A stretch of 64,000 bases of DNA. Source: Sphingobium soli (lineage in GTDB: Bacteria > Pseudomonadota > Alphaproteobacteria > Sphingomonadales > Sphingomonadaceae). The DNA lies in NCBI RefSeq assembly GCF_020782245.1, contig NZ_JAJGNP010000007.1:62001-126000 (forward strand). Reading direction: 5' to 3'. Position numbers and translations under genes: made by a program. Of the stretch, positions 31,909 to 40,476 are shown in pieces. Position 1 is the first letter of the stretch; every line of letters begins with the position of its first letter. Under the pieces are notes generated by a model. It saw only the letters and a program-made list of their open reading frames with translations. It ran no database searches and had not been told where the DNA came from.

Positions 31909-34590
31909 ATGACCGTTGTGCCCACAGCTATCTTGCCGCCGCGTTCGACTCATATGCCGATCCGGCGTGCTGCATTGGTGGCGCTGACGGAAAGAGTGGC
32001 GCAGTCGCGCATGACCGTGGTGTCTGCGCCGGCTGGGAGCGGAAAAACCACCGCAATGCTGTTCTGGGCGGATGAACTCAGGGCGCAGGGGCGCCCCGTT
32101 TTGTGGCTCGCGGCAAGGGCAGGCATAGAAAGTAAGCGGTCCTTTCTCCAAGCGCTCAAGGCCGCAGGTATTGCCGCGGGTATGCCGTGGGATGCACTGG
32201 ACAGTGACGCTGCCGACGAAAGCTGGCTATCCGCCCTCGCGACGATGGGCAGCGTAAAGCCGGTTATCATTGTGGATGACGCGCAGTTTCTGGCAAAGCC
32301 GATTCTGGAGTTTCTGGCGCAACTATCGTCGAGCGCGCGCGACGCATTGACCATCATCATCGCCGCACGCGGTGCGGTCGGCCTGTCGCTGGCGCGTATG
32401 CGTGCGCTCGGATTTCTGGTCGAAGTGGGCGTCGCCGATCTGTCCTTCACCTTGGCGGAAGCGACGGAACTGGTCACGCGGTCTATCGGGACGCCGGTGG
32501 ATTCGCGCGAACTTCAGGACATTGTGGGCGATACCCAAGGCTGGGTTTCCGGTATCGTTATTGCCTGCGATCTCTATCGCCGCACCAGCGACAGCGCGGC
32601 CAAGCTCCGGCTGACTGGCCTGCGCCCAGAATTTGCCGAGTATTTCCATGATGAAGTGTTAAGTTTGCAGCCGGACGACGTCCGCCGCTTCCTCGTCGAC
32701 ACCTCGATCCTCGATGAATTGACGCCCTCCGCTTGCGCTGCGGTAACCGGCGACGAAAATGCGCGCGCGATGCTGGACCATGTCTTTCGTGAAGGCCTGT
32801 TTCTGAACGCGATTGATCAGGAACATAGCCGCTATGCCTATCACCGGTTGTTCCGCGAAATGGTGTTGGGCCGGCTGATCGATCGGGCACCGGACCGCGC
32901 TGCTGTCATGCATCGACGGGCGAGCGAATATTTTGCCGAAGCCGGCCAGCTTGCCCTGGCGATCGAACATGCGCGGCTGAGCGGGGACAAGGCTTTTCTC
33001 GCCGACCAGTTGGATCGCTTGGCGGAGGGACTGACCTATTCGGGCTATCTCTACCGCATCGACGAACTCGGCGCGGAACTGCCCTGGCCGATCCTGGCCG
33101 AACGGCCTAATCTGCTCCTGGCGCTGGCCTGGAGACGCATCCGCCAACTGGCCTTTTCCTCGGCTGACAGGCTGATTTCCGCCGCGCGGCAGGCCTGTGA
33201 AGCGAAGCGCGAGGCCCAGTCCCTGCCCGCGCACGAAATCGAGCAACTCGACCTGCTGATCCGCCATCGCTTCGTCATGCTTGCGGCGGCGCGAGACGAC
33301 ATGGTCAGGGTCGAGGCCGATTCGGAGCCGCTGCTCGCCGAACTGGCCGACAGCCATGCCTATCTCAGCTGCACCTTGCTGGCGCAGCTCATGTCGGCGC
33401 GGCGCGAACTTTATCATTTTCAGGACATGCTCAAGCTGGAGGCGGAAACCAGCCGCGCGCTGTCGCGTCCCGGCTCGGCCTTCGCATCCATCGCCCTGAA
33501 GGCCTCGGTCGCGCCGACCATGATGGCGCAGGGCAAGATTCCCTTGGCGCGACGTTTTCTGGAAGAGGCCTTCGCGTTAGCTGTTGAAATCCATGGCGCA
33601 GGTTCCGGTCTGGCCGCGCTGCCCGCGTTGCCGTTGGCCGAACTGCTCTATGATGCAGGCGACCTTGAACAGGCGGCGGAACTGGCGGACCAGTATCTGC
33701 CAGTCGTGCGGCAATGGGGATTTTCCGATCAGATGGCGTCGGGCTATCTGGTCAGCGCGCGCCTGCGGGCGGCAAGGGGCGATCTGCCCAGCGCGCTGTC
33801 GACGCTTAACGATGCCCATCTCGTGGCGATCGAATGTGGGCTTGATCGTCTGCGCTCCTTCATCGTGGCTGAAGAGGTGCGGCTTTTGATCAAGGCGGGG
33901 CAGATCGACGAGGCGGAGCAGCATTTCCTGGCGGGCGATCCGCAACTGGACGGCGAACCCATTCCCACCCTGCACCCGACGCGGCGCAATGAGAATATCG
34001 CGATTGCCTGGCTCAGGATCGAGATGCAGCGCCATCGGCTGGGCCGAGCGCGCAAGGTCGCCTATCGGTGGCTGGAATTCGTCAAACGCGCGGGAGCGGT
34101 CCGGTCCGCCGTGATCTTCGAATTGCTGCTGGCGGAAATCGCGGTGCTTCAGGGCAACCGGTCCGAGGCGCGCAGGGCCGTTCGCGCTGCCGTAGAGATG
34201 GCCGAACCGGCCGCCTGGGTGCGGGTCTTCGTCGATGAGGGAGAAGTCATCGCGTCTCTCATCATCGAAGCCTATTCGCAGGGGCCGGAACTGGAAACGC
34301 CCGCTGATCGCTTCGCCGTCCGCCTTGTGTCGATGTTGAGGCGGGGACCACAGATCGAAGCGGACGAAGAAGAGGAGGATGATTTCGGCCTGACCGGGCG
34401 CCTCGCCAACCGGGAAGTCGACATTTTAACGATGGTGAGCGGAGGCCTGCGCAACCGGGAAATCGGCGACCGTCTCGGCCTGACCGAAGGCACCGTCAAA
34501 TGGTATATGCAGCAAATCTACGACAAGCTGGGCGTGCGCCGTCGGCCGCAGGCGGTTCTGCGGGCGCGGCAGCTCGGCATCCTGCCCTGA
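31909..34590 (+). CDS. MalT/LAL-type LuxR-family transcriptional regulator
   Basis: 893 residues from ATG 31909 (GGAGAG); the frame is open further upstream but through the promoter. Walker A APAGSGKTT at 40-48 and Walker B VDD at 122-124 form an ATPase module. A long helical, TPR-like middle follows, rich in LAEL, EQAAELAD and AIEHARL repeats. The C-terminal LuxR helix-turn-helix occupies about 828-893 (LANREVDILTMVSGGLRNREIGDRLG, then TVKWYMQQIYDKLGV). MalT-type proteins are ATP-dependent activators that need a small-molecule inducer. The gene stands alone and is central in the island. The inverted repeats in front of it and a dozen other units make it the probable master activator (inference). 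Confidence 0.9.
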   Translation: MTVVPTAILPPRSTHMPIRRAALVALTERVAQSRMTVVSAPAGSGKTTAMLFWADELRAQGRPVLWLAARAGIESKRSFLQALKAAGIAAGMPWDALDSDAADESWLSALATMGSVKPVIIVDDAQFLAKPILEFLAQLSSSARDALTIIIAARGAVGLSLARMRALGFLVEVGVADLSFTLAEATELVTRSIGTPVDSRELQDIVGDTQGWVSGIVIACDLYRRTSDSAAKLRLTGLRPEFAEYFHDEVLSLQPDDVRRFLVDTSILDELTPSACAAVTGDENARAMLDHVFREGLFLNAIDQEHSRYAYHRLFREMVLGRLIDRAPDRAAVMHRRASEYFAEAGQLALAIEHARLSGDKAFLADQLDRLAEGLTYSGYLYRIDELGAELPWPILAERPNLLLALAWRRIRQLAFSSADRLISAARQACEAKREAQSLPAHEIEQLDLLIRHRFVMLAAARDDMVRVEADSEPLLAELADSHAYLSCTLLAQLMSARRELYHFQDMLKLEAETSRALSRPGSAFASIALKASVAPTMMAQGKIPLARRFLEEAFALAVEIHGAGSGLAALPALPLAELLYDAGDLEQAAELADQYLPVVRQWGFSDQMASGYLVSARLRAARGDLPSALSTLNDAHLVAIECGLDRLRSFIVAEEVRLLIKAGQIDEAEQHFLAGDPQLDGEPIPTLHPTRRNENIAIAWLRIEMQRHRLGRARKVAYRWLEFVKRAGAVRSAVIFELLLAEIAVLQGNRSEARRAVRAAVEMAEPAAWVRVFVDEGEVIASLIIEAYSQGPELETPADRFAVRLVSMLRRGPQIEADEEEEDDFGLTGRLANREVDILTMVSGGLRNREIGDRLGLTEGTVKWYMQQIYDKLGVRRRPQAVLRARQLGILP

Positions 34591-34604
34591 AGCGCACGCC
34601 ATAT

Positions 34605-34620
34605 CCTATCGAAGGATAGA
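34605..34620 (+). promoter_or_regulatory. CCTRTC-N4-GAYAGG repeat, upstream of BKACE operon
   Basis: CCTATC-gaag-GATAGA, with a single mismatch in the last position. The centre is 61 bp upstream of ATG 34674. An 8-bp inverted repeat TTCGCGCA/TGCGCGAA (34629-34663) follows in the leader. Confidence 0.58.
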
Positions 34621-34673
34621 TTGCACCGTTCGCGCAACCTGCGACCGGCGCAATGTGCGCGAAAGGAAATATC

Positions 34674-35603
34674 ATGGCAAAACGCAAGGTCATCATCAGC
34701 TGCGCGATTACAGGCGCAATCCACACGCCCTCCATGTCGCCCTATCTGCCCGTGACGGCGGAGGAGATCGCGGCATCGGCGGTCGGCGCGGCGGAGGCGG
34801 GCGCCGCCATCATCCATCTCCATGCGCGCAATCCCGTCGATGGGCGGCCGGACCAGAATCCCGACCTGTTCGAACCCTTCCTTAAAGTCATTAAGCAGCG
34901 TACCGACGCCGTATTGAACCTGACAACGGGCGGGCACCCCTCCATGACGGTGCAGGAACGGATCCGTCCCGCCCAAACTTTCGCCCCGGAAGTGGCCAGC
35001 CTCAATATGGGGACTATGGGCTTTGGTCTGTTCCCGATGCTGGATCGCTACAAGTCGTTCCAGCATGACTGGGAACCCGCCGCGCTCGAAGCATCGCGCG
35101 ACCTGGTGTTCAAGAACACCTATGCCGACATCGAACATCTACTGACCACATTGTCGCCGCTGGGCACGCGCTTCGAATTCGAATGCTATGACACCAGCCA
35201 TCTCTATAACCTGAAATATTTTCTCGATCGCGGCCTCGTCAAGGCGCCGCTGTTCATCCAGACCTGCTTCGGCATATTGGGCGGCATCGGCAGCCACCCC
35301 GACGATATCATGCATATGAAGCGAACGGCCGACCGGCTGTTCGGCGACCAATATGAATGGTCCGTGCTGGGGGCCGGTGCGCGTCAGATGAGCATTGTCG
35401 CCATGGCGGCGTCCATGGGTGGCAATGTCCGTATCGGTCTGGAGGATTCGCTGTGGGGCGGCCCGGGCCGGCTCGCCGAGACCAATGCGGAGCAGGTGAA
35501 GACTGCGCGGCAGATCGTCGAAGGCATGGGTCTTGAAATCGCCACGCCCGATGAGGCGCGTGCCATGCTGGACCTCAAGGGCGCGGACCGGACGAATATC
35601 TGA
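34674..35603 (+). CDS. BKACE family 3-keto acid cleavage enzyme (DUF849)
   Basis: 309 residues from ATG 34674 preceded by GAAAGGAAAT. H48-x-H50 in IIHLHARNP is the zinc site, and NVRIGLEDSLW holds the conserved arginine and glutamate. BKACE enzymes condense a beta-keto acid with acetyl-CoA and release acetoacetate plus a new acyl-CoA. It is followed without gap (TGATG) by an AMACR-like enzyme. Together they could convert a beta-keto acid from ring opening into a CoA ester and then set its stereochemistry. Confidence 0.88.
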   Translation: MAKRKVIISCAITGAIHTPSMSPYLPVTAEEIAASAVGAAEAGAAIIHLHARNPVDGRPDQNPDLFEPFLKVIKQRTDAVLNLTTGGHPSMTVQERIRPAQTFAPEVASLNMGTMGFGLFPMLDRYKSFQHDWEPAALEASRDLVFKNTYADIEHLLTTLSPLGTRFEFECYDTSHLYNLKYFLDRGLVKAPLFIQTCFGILGGIGSHPDDIMHMKRTADRLFGDQYEWSVLGAGARQMSIVAMAASMGGNVRIGLEDSLWGGPGRLAETNAEQVKTARQIVEGMGLEIATPDEARAMLDLKGADRTNI

Positions 35604-36697
35604 TGACGAAAAAAAACGGGCCCCTGGCCGGTATTCGCCTGCTGGAGATCGACGCGATCGGCCCCGTACCGCTCGCTGCGATGCTGTTGGCCGATATGGG
35701 CGCCGAGATCGTCCGCATCGCCCGGCCGCCATCGGTCGCGGCGGGGGACTGGGATGATGTCGGTGGGGACATCCTGCACCGCAGCCGGGTTGTGACCTAT
35801 CTCGATCTCAAGCAGGACGCGGATCGGGAACGGTTGCTCGCATTGATCGAGCGGGCGGACGGGCTGATCGAGGGATACAGGCCCGGCGTCATGGAACGCC
35901 TCGGCGTTGGCCCCGATGTCTGCCTGGCGCGCAATCCGCGGTTCGTGTTCGGGCGGATGACGGGCTGGGGCCAGTCCGGGCCGCTTGCGCTGCGGGCCGG
36001 CCATGACATCAATTATCTGTCGATCACCGGCGCGCTCCACGCGATGGGAGAGCGACAGGGTACGCCGCCAGTACCGCTCAATCTGGTAGGCGATTATGGC
36101 GGCGGCGCCATGTTCCTGATCTTCGGACTGTTGAGCGCACTGCTGGCGGCGCAACGGACGGGCCGGGGGCAGGTCGTCGACGCCTGTATCACGGATGGCG
36201 TCGCGTCGTTGATGAGCTTATTTTACGCATGGCAGCCCAAGGGTTTGTGGGAAGATGCGCCCGGCTCCAATTTGCTGGATGGTGCGGCGCCCTTCTACCG
36301 CTGTTACGAATGCGCCGACGGACGGCACGTCGCGGTAGGATGTCTGGAGCCGAAATTCTTTGCCCAGATGGTGGACGGATTGGGTCTCTCCGACAGATGT
36401 TATGACCAGAACGACCGCGAAGGCTGGCCCGCGATGCAGGTTGAATTTGCCGCGGCATTTCTGGCCAAGAGCCGGGATGAGTGGGCCGCTCTATTTGCTG
36501 CGAGCGACGCTTGCGTGACGCCGGTTCTGTCAATGGAGGAAGCGCCCCGGCACGCGCATAATGAAGCGCGGGCGACTTTCGTACAGCGTCATGGAGTGGT
36601 CCAGCCATCGCCGGCGCCCCGCTTGTCTGTCGACGCGGGTGCCATTGGCGAGCCGTCCGTCGCGTCGGCGGCGGACCTGATCGCGGCTTGGTCTTAA
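35603..36697 (+). CDS. CaiB/BaiF-family protein, alpha-methylacyl-CoA racemase type
   Basis: 364 residues. The AMACR catalytic pair is visible: H134 in GHDINY and D164 in VGDYGGG. They are 30 residues apart, the same distance as in characterised racemases. This favours a racemase over a CoA-transferase, which uses an aspartate instead. FVFGRMTGWGQSGPLA is another family mark. It would epimerise a 2-methylacyl-CoA so the S-specific acyl-CoA dehydrogenase can act, which implies a branched-chain intermediate. Confidence 0.85.
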   Translation: MTKKNGPLAGIRLLEIDAIGPVPLAAMLLADMGAEIVRIARPPSVAAGDWDDVGGDILHRSRVVTYLDLKQDADRERLLALIERADGLIEGYRPGVMERLGVGPDVCLARNPRFVFGRMTGWGQSGPLALRAGHDINYLSITGALHAMGERQGTPPVPLNLVGDYGGGAMFLIFGLLSALLAAQRTGRGQVVDACITDGVASLMSLFYAWQPKGLWEDAPGSNLLDGAAPFYRCYECADGRHVAVGCLEPKFFAQMVDGLGLSDRCYDQNDREGWPAMQVEFAAAFLAKSRDEWAALFAASDACVTPVLSMEEAPRHAHNEARATFVQRHGVVQPSPAPRLSVDAGAIGEPSVASAADLIAAWS

Positions 36698-36985
36698 GGC
36701 GCGGATCGCGCCAGGACAGCGGCATTCGCCTCCGTAGAAAACGTGCTCGGATCAGGGCGGGGCGTTCGCCGGGTCGCTGGCTATGTCGAACGGCAAGACC
36801 GGTGCGCGGCGGCTTGTCGCGCCACTGCGGTGCAAATACCACATCCAGATCAATTACATCCGATCCATAGAAATCCTGTCCAGCGATAGGTGGTAAATCG
36901 CGACTAATGTCGATTTTGCCACAGGCGACCAGACCTGCGCCGCACGCAGGTCGCACGGGAAAACTAATTGATTGGGAGGATTTTT
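36698..36985 (+). other. 288-bp leader region before the TonB receptor
   Basis: Apart from the CCTGTC-cagc-GATAGG repeat at 36875-36890 I see no gene in this stretch. AAACTAATTGATTGGGAGGA provides the ribosome site near the receptor ATG. The first 150 bp is GC-rich without a clear hairpin. Confidence 0.55.
36875..36890 (+). promoter_or_regulatory. CCTRTC-N4-GAYAGG repeat, upstream of TonB receptor
   Basis: CCTGTC-cagc-GATAGG, with the same half-sites as at 3076. The centre is 103 bp upstream of ATG 36986. Confidence 0.6.
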
Positions 36986-39367
36986 ATGCGATTGGCCGCA
37001 CTGAAATTGGCATTGGTTGCGAGTGCCGCAGCGGTGGCATTTCCCTCATGGGCGCAGTCCGTCGCTTCGCCCGCGCCGCAGGCGGATAGTGCGAATGCCG
37101 GTGACATAGTTGTCACGGCTCGCCGCCGGGAAGAACGACTGCAGGACGTTTCGGTTTCCATTTCCGCTTTTTCATCAGAGGCGCTGGAGCGCAGCACCGT
37201 CCAGACGGTAAGCGACGTTAAAACGATCGCCCCCGGCTTCACCTTCTCCTCCGAAGGGGGCAAGGACAATGTCGCGCTGACCCTGCGCGGCATTGGCCAG
37301 TTGCCCCTGGGCGAGGTGACTCCCGGTGTTGTCATCTATCTCAACGACACCCCTTTGCCTTCGGTCGGCTCGAACGTCCCGACCTATGACATTGGCAGCA
37401 TTCAGGTGCTCAAGGGGCCTCAGGGGACGCTGTTCGGCCGCAACACTTTGGGCGGCGCGGTCGTGATCGGCAGCCAGAAGCCGAGCTACGCCTTCGAAGG
37501 CTATGTCGAGGGCACCTATGGACGGTTCGATTATCGCGAACTCGAAGGCGCGGTGAATATCCCGATTATCGAGGATAAGGTCGCTTTCCGCGCTGCAGGC
37601 CAGATCCGTCGTCAAGACCCCCGGACGATCGCCTTCGACGGCGGCCCGGGATTCGACAATATCCATCAGGACGCCTACCGGTTCTCGCTGCTGGTCGAGC
37701 CGTTCGAGGGCCTCAAGAGCACCACCATCTATGAATATTTCAAAGGCGACGAACTCGCCGGCGGTCTCTATCTGCTGCGCGAGAATTTCCCCTTTGCCGC
37801 GCTGGGCCTGGGGGTTGTCGAGCCACAGGTGCAGGCAGCTTTGCAGGCACAGAAAGCCAATCGTCGCGGGTCGTTCGACGGCGGCATCAACGGCGGCGCG
37901 GCCTATCGCAAGACCAGGGCGATCACCAATGACACGTCCTTCAGCTTCGGCGATCTGACGCTACGCAACATTTTCGGTTATCGAAAGAACTACAGCTATC
38001 AGCTGATCAACACCGGCGGGCTGCCGCAACTGCAAATCCCCACGGGTCTGCCGTCTCCCGCGCCCTCGGCCGTGCCGTTTACCCTTTTCACGGCGTCTTC
38101 CGTGCTGGATCGGCAATATCTAACAAATGAAACCCAGTTGCTAGGCGATTTTGGCTCGTTCAACTTCATCGTCGGCGCCTTCTATAATAATGATAAGCCC
38201 GATGGTCCCAGTGGATCGCAGTTCACGGCATTTTCGGTGGGCGGCGTCCCGGCGCCTGCGGTGACGGCCCACGTCCGCAACAAGAACTGGGCGGTCTATG
38301 GCCAGATCGGGTATGAATTCACCGACAAGCTGAAGCTCAATCTCGGCGCTCGCTACAGCTGGGACAAGGTGTCGGCCTGCGGCGGCACCATCGGCACGAC
38401 CTATGTCGACGAATCCACCTGCCTCAGCACGGCGGCCCTCAATCTGGCCGACGGCGTCGGCACCGTATCCAACAAGGGCGAGGAGCCGAGCTGGACCATC
38501 GGCCTCGACTATAAAGCGACCCCGGACTGGCTGCTCTATATCGTGTCGCGACGGGGCTATCGGGGCGTCAATGTGAACACGCCGCTGTTCGAAACACCCT
38601 TTACCACGGGCGGCACGGATCCGGCCTGCGTGGCGACCGGAGGCGTCTGCGCAGACCTTCGTCCCTTCCAGAAGACGGGTGAGGAAACAATCACCGACGT
38701 CGAGATCGGCTCCAAATATGACTATCAAGTCGGGTCCGCGCGTGGGCGCCTGAATCTGGCCGCCTATTACAGCAAATATAAGAATGCACTTCAGTTCCTG
38801 AACACGCAGACGACCGTTCCGAACGGCACGCCGGATTCGCCGACCAACGGCTCCCTGGCCGCGAATGTCGCCGATCTGCGGATCTGGGGTGTCGAACTGG
38901 AGGCGTCCATCAGCCCCGTGCGCAGCCTCACCGTCGGTTTTAATGCCGCCTATACCAATGTGAAGGTGGAAAGCCTGACCGTTCCTGCCGGACTGCCTTC
39001 GACCATCGCGCTGGGCGAGGGCCAGATCAACAAATATTCGCCCAGTTTCTCCGGCACGGCCAGCGTGAGTTGGACACTGCCGATCCGCCCGGCAGACGGC
39101 GATGTGGTGGTCAACGCCGACCTGTTCATGACCGACGATTTTGGCGGTCAGAATGGCGAAAAGCTGCCGGGTTACCAACTTGCCAACGCGCGTTTGGATT
39201 GGCGCGGGATAGGCGGTACGGGCCTTGATCTGGGCATTTATGTGAAGAACCTCTTCAACGAGAAATATGTCTCGGCTTCCAGCGTTCTTCTGCCGTCCTT
39301 CCCAACCAGTTCGGTCTATGCCGGCGATCCGCGGACGTGGGGCGTCACGGCTAAATACACGTTCTGA
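36986..39367 (+). CDS. TonB-dependent outer-membrane receptor
   Basis: 793 residues from ATG 36986 with GGGAGGA. The signal peptide ends near AQS (residues 1-24: LALVASAAAVAFPSWAQS). GDIVVTARRREERLQDVSVSISAFS is a plug start typical of sphingomonads. LKGPQGTLFGRNTLGGAV is the plug's conserved segment, and the terminal strand TWGVTAKYTF ends in phenylalanine for outer-membrane insertion. It imports the pathway's hydrophobic substrate or a cofactor across the outer membrane. It stands alone between the BKACE and F420 operons. Confidence 0.93.
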   Translation: MRLAALKLALVASAAAVAFPSWAQSVASPAPQADSANAGDIVVTARRREERLQDVSVSISAFSSEALERSTVQTVSDVKTIAPGFTFSSEGGKDNVALTLRGIGQLPLGEVTPGVVIYLNDTPLPSVGSNVPTYDIGSIQVLKGPQGTLFGRNTLGGAVVIGSQKPSYAFEGYVEGTYGRFDYRELEGAVNIPIIEDKVAFRAAGQIRRQDPRTIAFDGGPGFDNIHQDAYRFSLLVEPFEGLKSTTIYEYFKGDELAGGLYLLRENFPFAALGLGVVEPQVQAALQAQKANRRGSFDGGINGGAAYRKTRAITNDTSFSFGDLTLRNIFGYRKNYSYQLINTGGLPQLQIPTGLPSPAPSAVPFTLFTASSVLDRQYLTNETQLLGDFGSFNFIVGAFYNNDKPDGPSGSQFTAFSVGGVPAPAVTAHVRNKNWAVYGQIGYEFTDKLKLNLGARYSWDKVSACGGTIGTTYVDESTCLSTAALNLADGVGTVSNKGEEPSWTIGLDYKATPDWLLYIVSRRGYRGVNVNTPLFETPFTTGGTDPACVATGGVCADLRPFQKTGEETITDVEIGSKYDYQVGSARGRLNLAAYYSKYKNALQFLNTQTTVPNGTPDSPTNGSLAANVADLRIWGVELEASISPVRSLTVGFNAAYTNVKVESLTVPAGLPSTIALGEGQINKYSPSFSGTASVSWTLPIRPADGDVVVNADLFMTDDFGGQNGEKLPGYQLANARLDWRGIGGTGLDLGIYVKNLFNEKYVSASSVLLPSFPTSSVYAGDPRTWGVTAKYTF

Positions 39368-39377
39368 CGCGCCCGTG

Positions 39378-39417
39378 AGAGGGGAGGGGTGAGCGACCTG
39401 CCCGCCTTTCCCCCTCT
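39378..39417 (+). terminator. Possible terminator after the TonB receptor
   Basis: AGAGGGG and CCCCTCT can pair over a 26-nt loop just after the receptor stop. The right arm runs into the repeat at 39413. The long loop lowers confidence. Confidence 0.35.
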
Positions 39418-39428
39418 ACAAGGACAGG
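39413..39428 (+). promoter_or_regulatory. CCTRTC-N4-GAYAGG repeat, upstream of LLM/F420 operon
   Basis: CCTCTA-caag-GACAGG; one half-site is strong and the other has one mismatch to the loose consensus. The centre is 49 bp upstream of ATG 39469. If real, it puts coenzyme F420 synthesis in the same regulon as the catabolic genes. Confidence 0.45.
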
Positions 39429-39468
39429 TTTGCAGCGAGACGACAGGTCGTAGGGAGTTCTCGAGAGG

Positions 39469-40476
39469 ATGACCATGAAGCTCGGCATATGCAGCATGTG
39501 GGGGGATCTGCTGGACGGATTTCGCGAAGAGGTCCGTCTTGCCTCCGATCTTGGTTTTGAGCTTATCAGCGTGGGCGATTCGCCGGCGGGTTGGCATGAA
39601 CTCTACGTGTCGCTGACCCTCGCCGCGCTTGACGCGCCGAAAGCGACTTTGGCGCCACTGGTCACCTCGCCTTTCATGCGACATCCGCTGGTGACGGCCT
39701 CCGCCCTCAGCACCATCGACGATCTCTCCGGCGGGCGCGTGGCGCTGGGCCTGGCGACGGGCGGTAGCACGGTCATGGCGATCGGCCGCCCGCCCGCCAC
39801 GCAGCGGGAAATCCGAACGGAACTGGCGGCGCTGCGGGATCTGTTCGCCGGACGGCCAACGCAGATGAACGGCATGCAGATCACACCGCTCCGTTTCGCT
39901 CGCCCGATTCCGATCTATTATTCCGCTTTCGGTCCCAAGGCGCTGGCGCTGGCGGGTGAGCAGGCCGACGGCGTCATATTGTTCGCGGGCGAACGCCATC
40001 TCGACGCGCTGAAGGACCGGATCGATACCGTCCGGGATGCCGCGCAGGCGGCGGGCCGCGATCCCCTGTCGATCGATATCTGGGTCGTATCCTTCGCCTC
40101 GATCCGCCCCACACGGGCCGAGGCCATAGACGATCTCAAGGCGTTCATCGTCGTCAACGGCATGGCCTTCCGAACGCCCGAAACCCTGGCGCGTGTCCCG
40201 ACGCAGTTTCGCGGCAAGATCGACGCCTTGCACGCGCGTTATGATCCGACCGAGCATGTGGTCGTGGGCGGCAGGAATGTGGCCCTGATGGAGGAATTGG
40301 GTTTGACCGAGTTTCTGGCCGACTTCGATACGCTGGCGGGACCAATCGATGCGGCGGTGGACATGCTGCGGCGCATGGAGGCGATGGGTGTCTCGACCTT
40401 CATCGCGGCCTTGCCCGGGCACGCCGCGCCGCTAGAAACCATTCGCGGGCTTGCCCGAGCGCGGAGTATGATGTGA
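39469..40476 (+). CDS. LLM-class (luciferase-like) flavin/F420 oxidoreductase
   Basis: 335 residues. SGGRVALGLATGGSTVMAIG is the bacterial-luciferase-family signature; the TIM-barrel starts at MKLGICSMWGD, and FGPKALALAGEQADGVILF marks the C-terminal cofactor loop. Similar proteins use FMNH2 or F420H2. The stop overlaps the FbiC GTG start, so it leads the F420 operon, which makes F420 the likelier cofactor (inference). ATG 39475 (MKLG) is a second possible start. Confidence 0.82.
   Translation: MTMKLGICSMWGDLLDGFREEVRLASDLGFELISVGDSPAGWHELYVSLTLAALDAPKATLAPLVTSPFMRHPLVTASALSTIDDLSGGRVALGLATGGSTVMAIGRPPATQREIRTELAALRDLFAGRPTQMNGMQITPLRFARPIPIYYSAFGPKALALAGEQADGVILFAGERHLDALKDRIDTVRDAAQAAGRDPLSIDIWVVSFASIRPTRAEAIDDLKAFIVVNGMAFRTPETLARVPTQFRGKIDALHARYDPTEHVVVGGRNVALMEELGLTEFLADFDTLAGPIDAAVDMLRRMEAMGVSTFIAALPGHAAPLETIRGLARARSMM

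Noticed and set aside
35603..36697. Calling the CaiB/BaiF protein a CoA-transferase
   Set aside because: The residues match the AMACR histidine/aspartate pair with the same 30-residue spacing, so a racemase is preferred, although assays would be needed to be certain.
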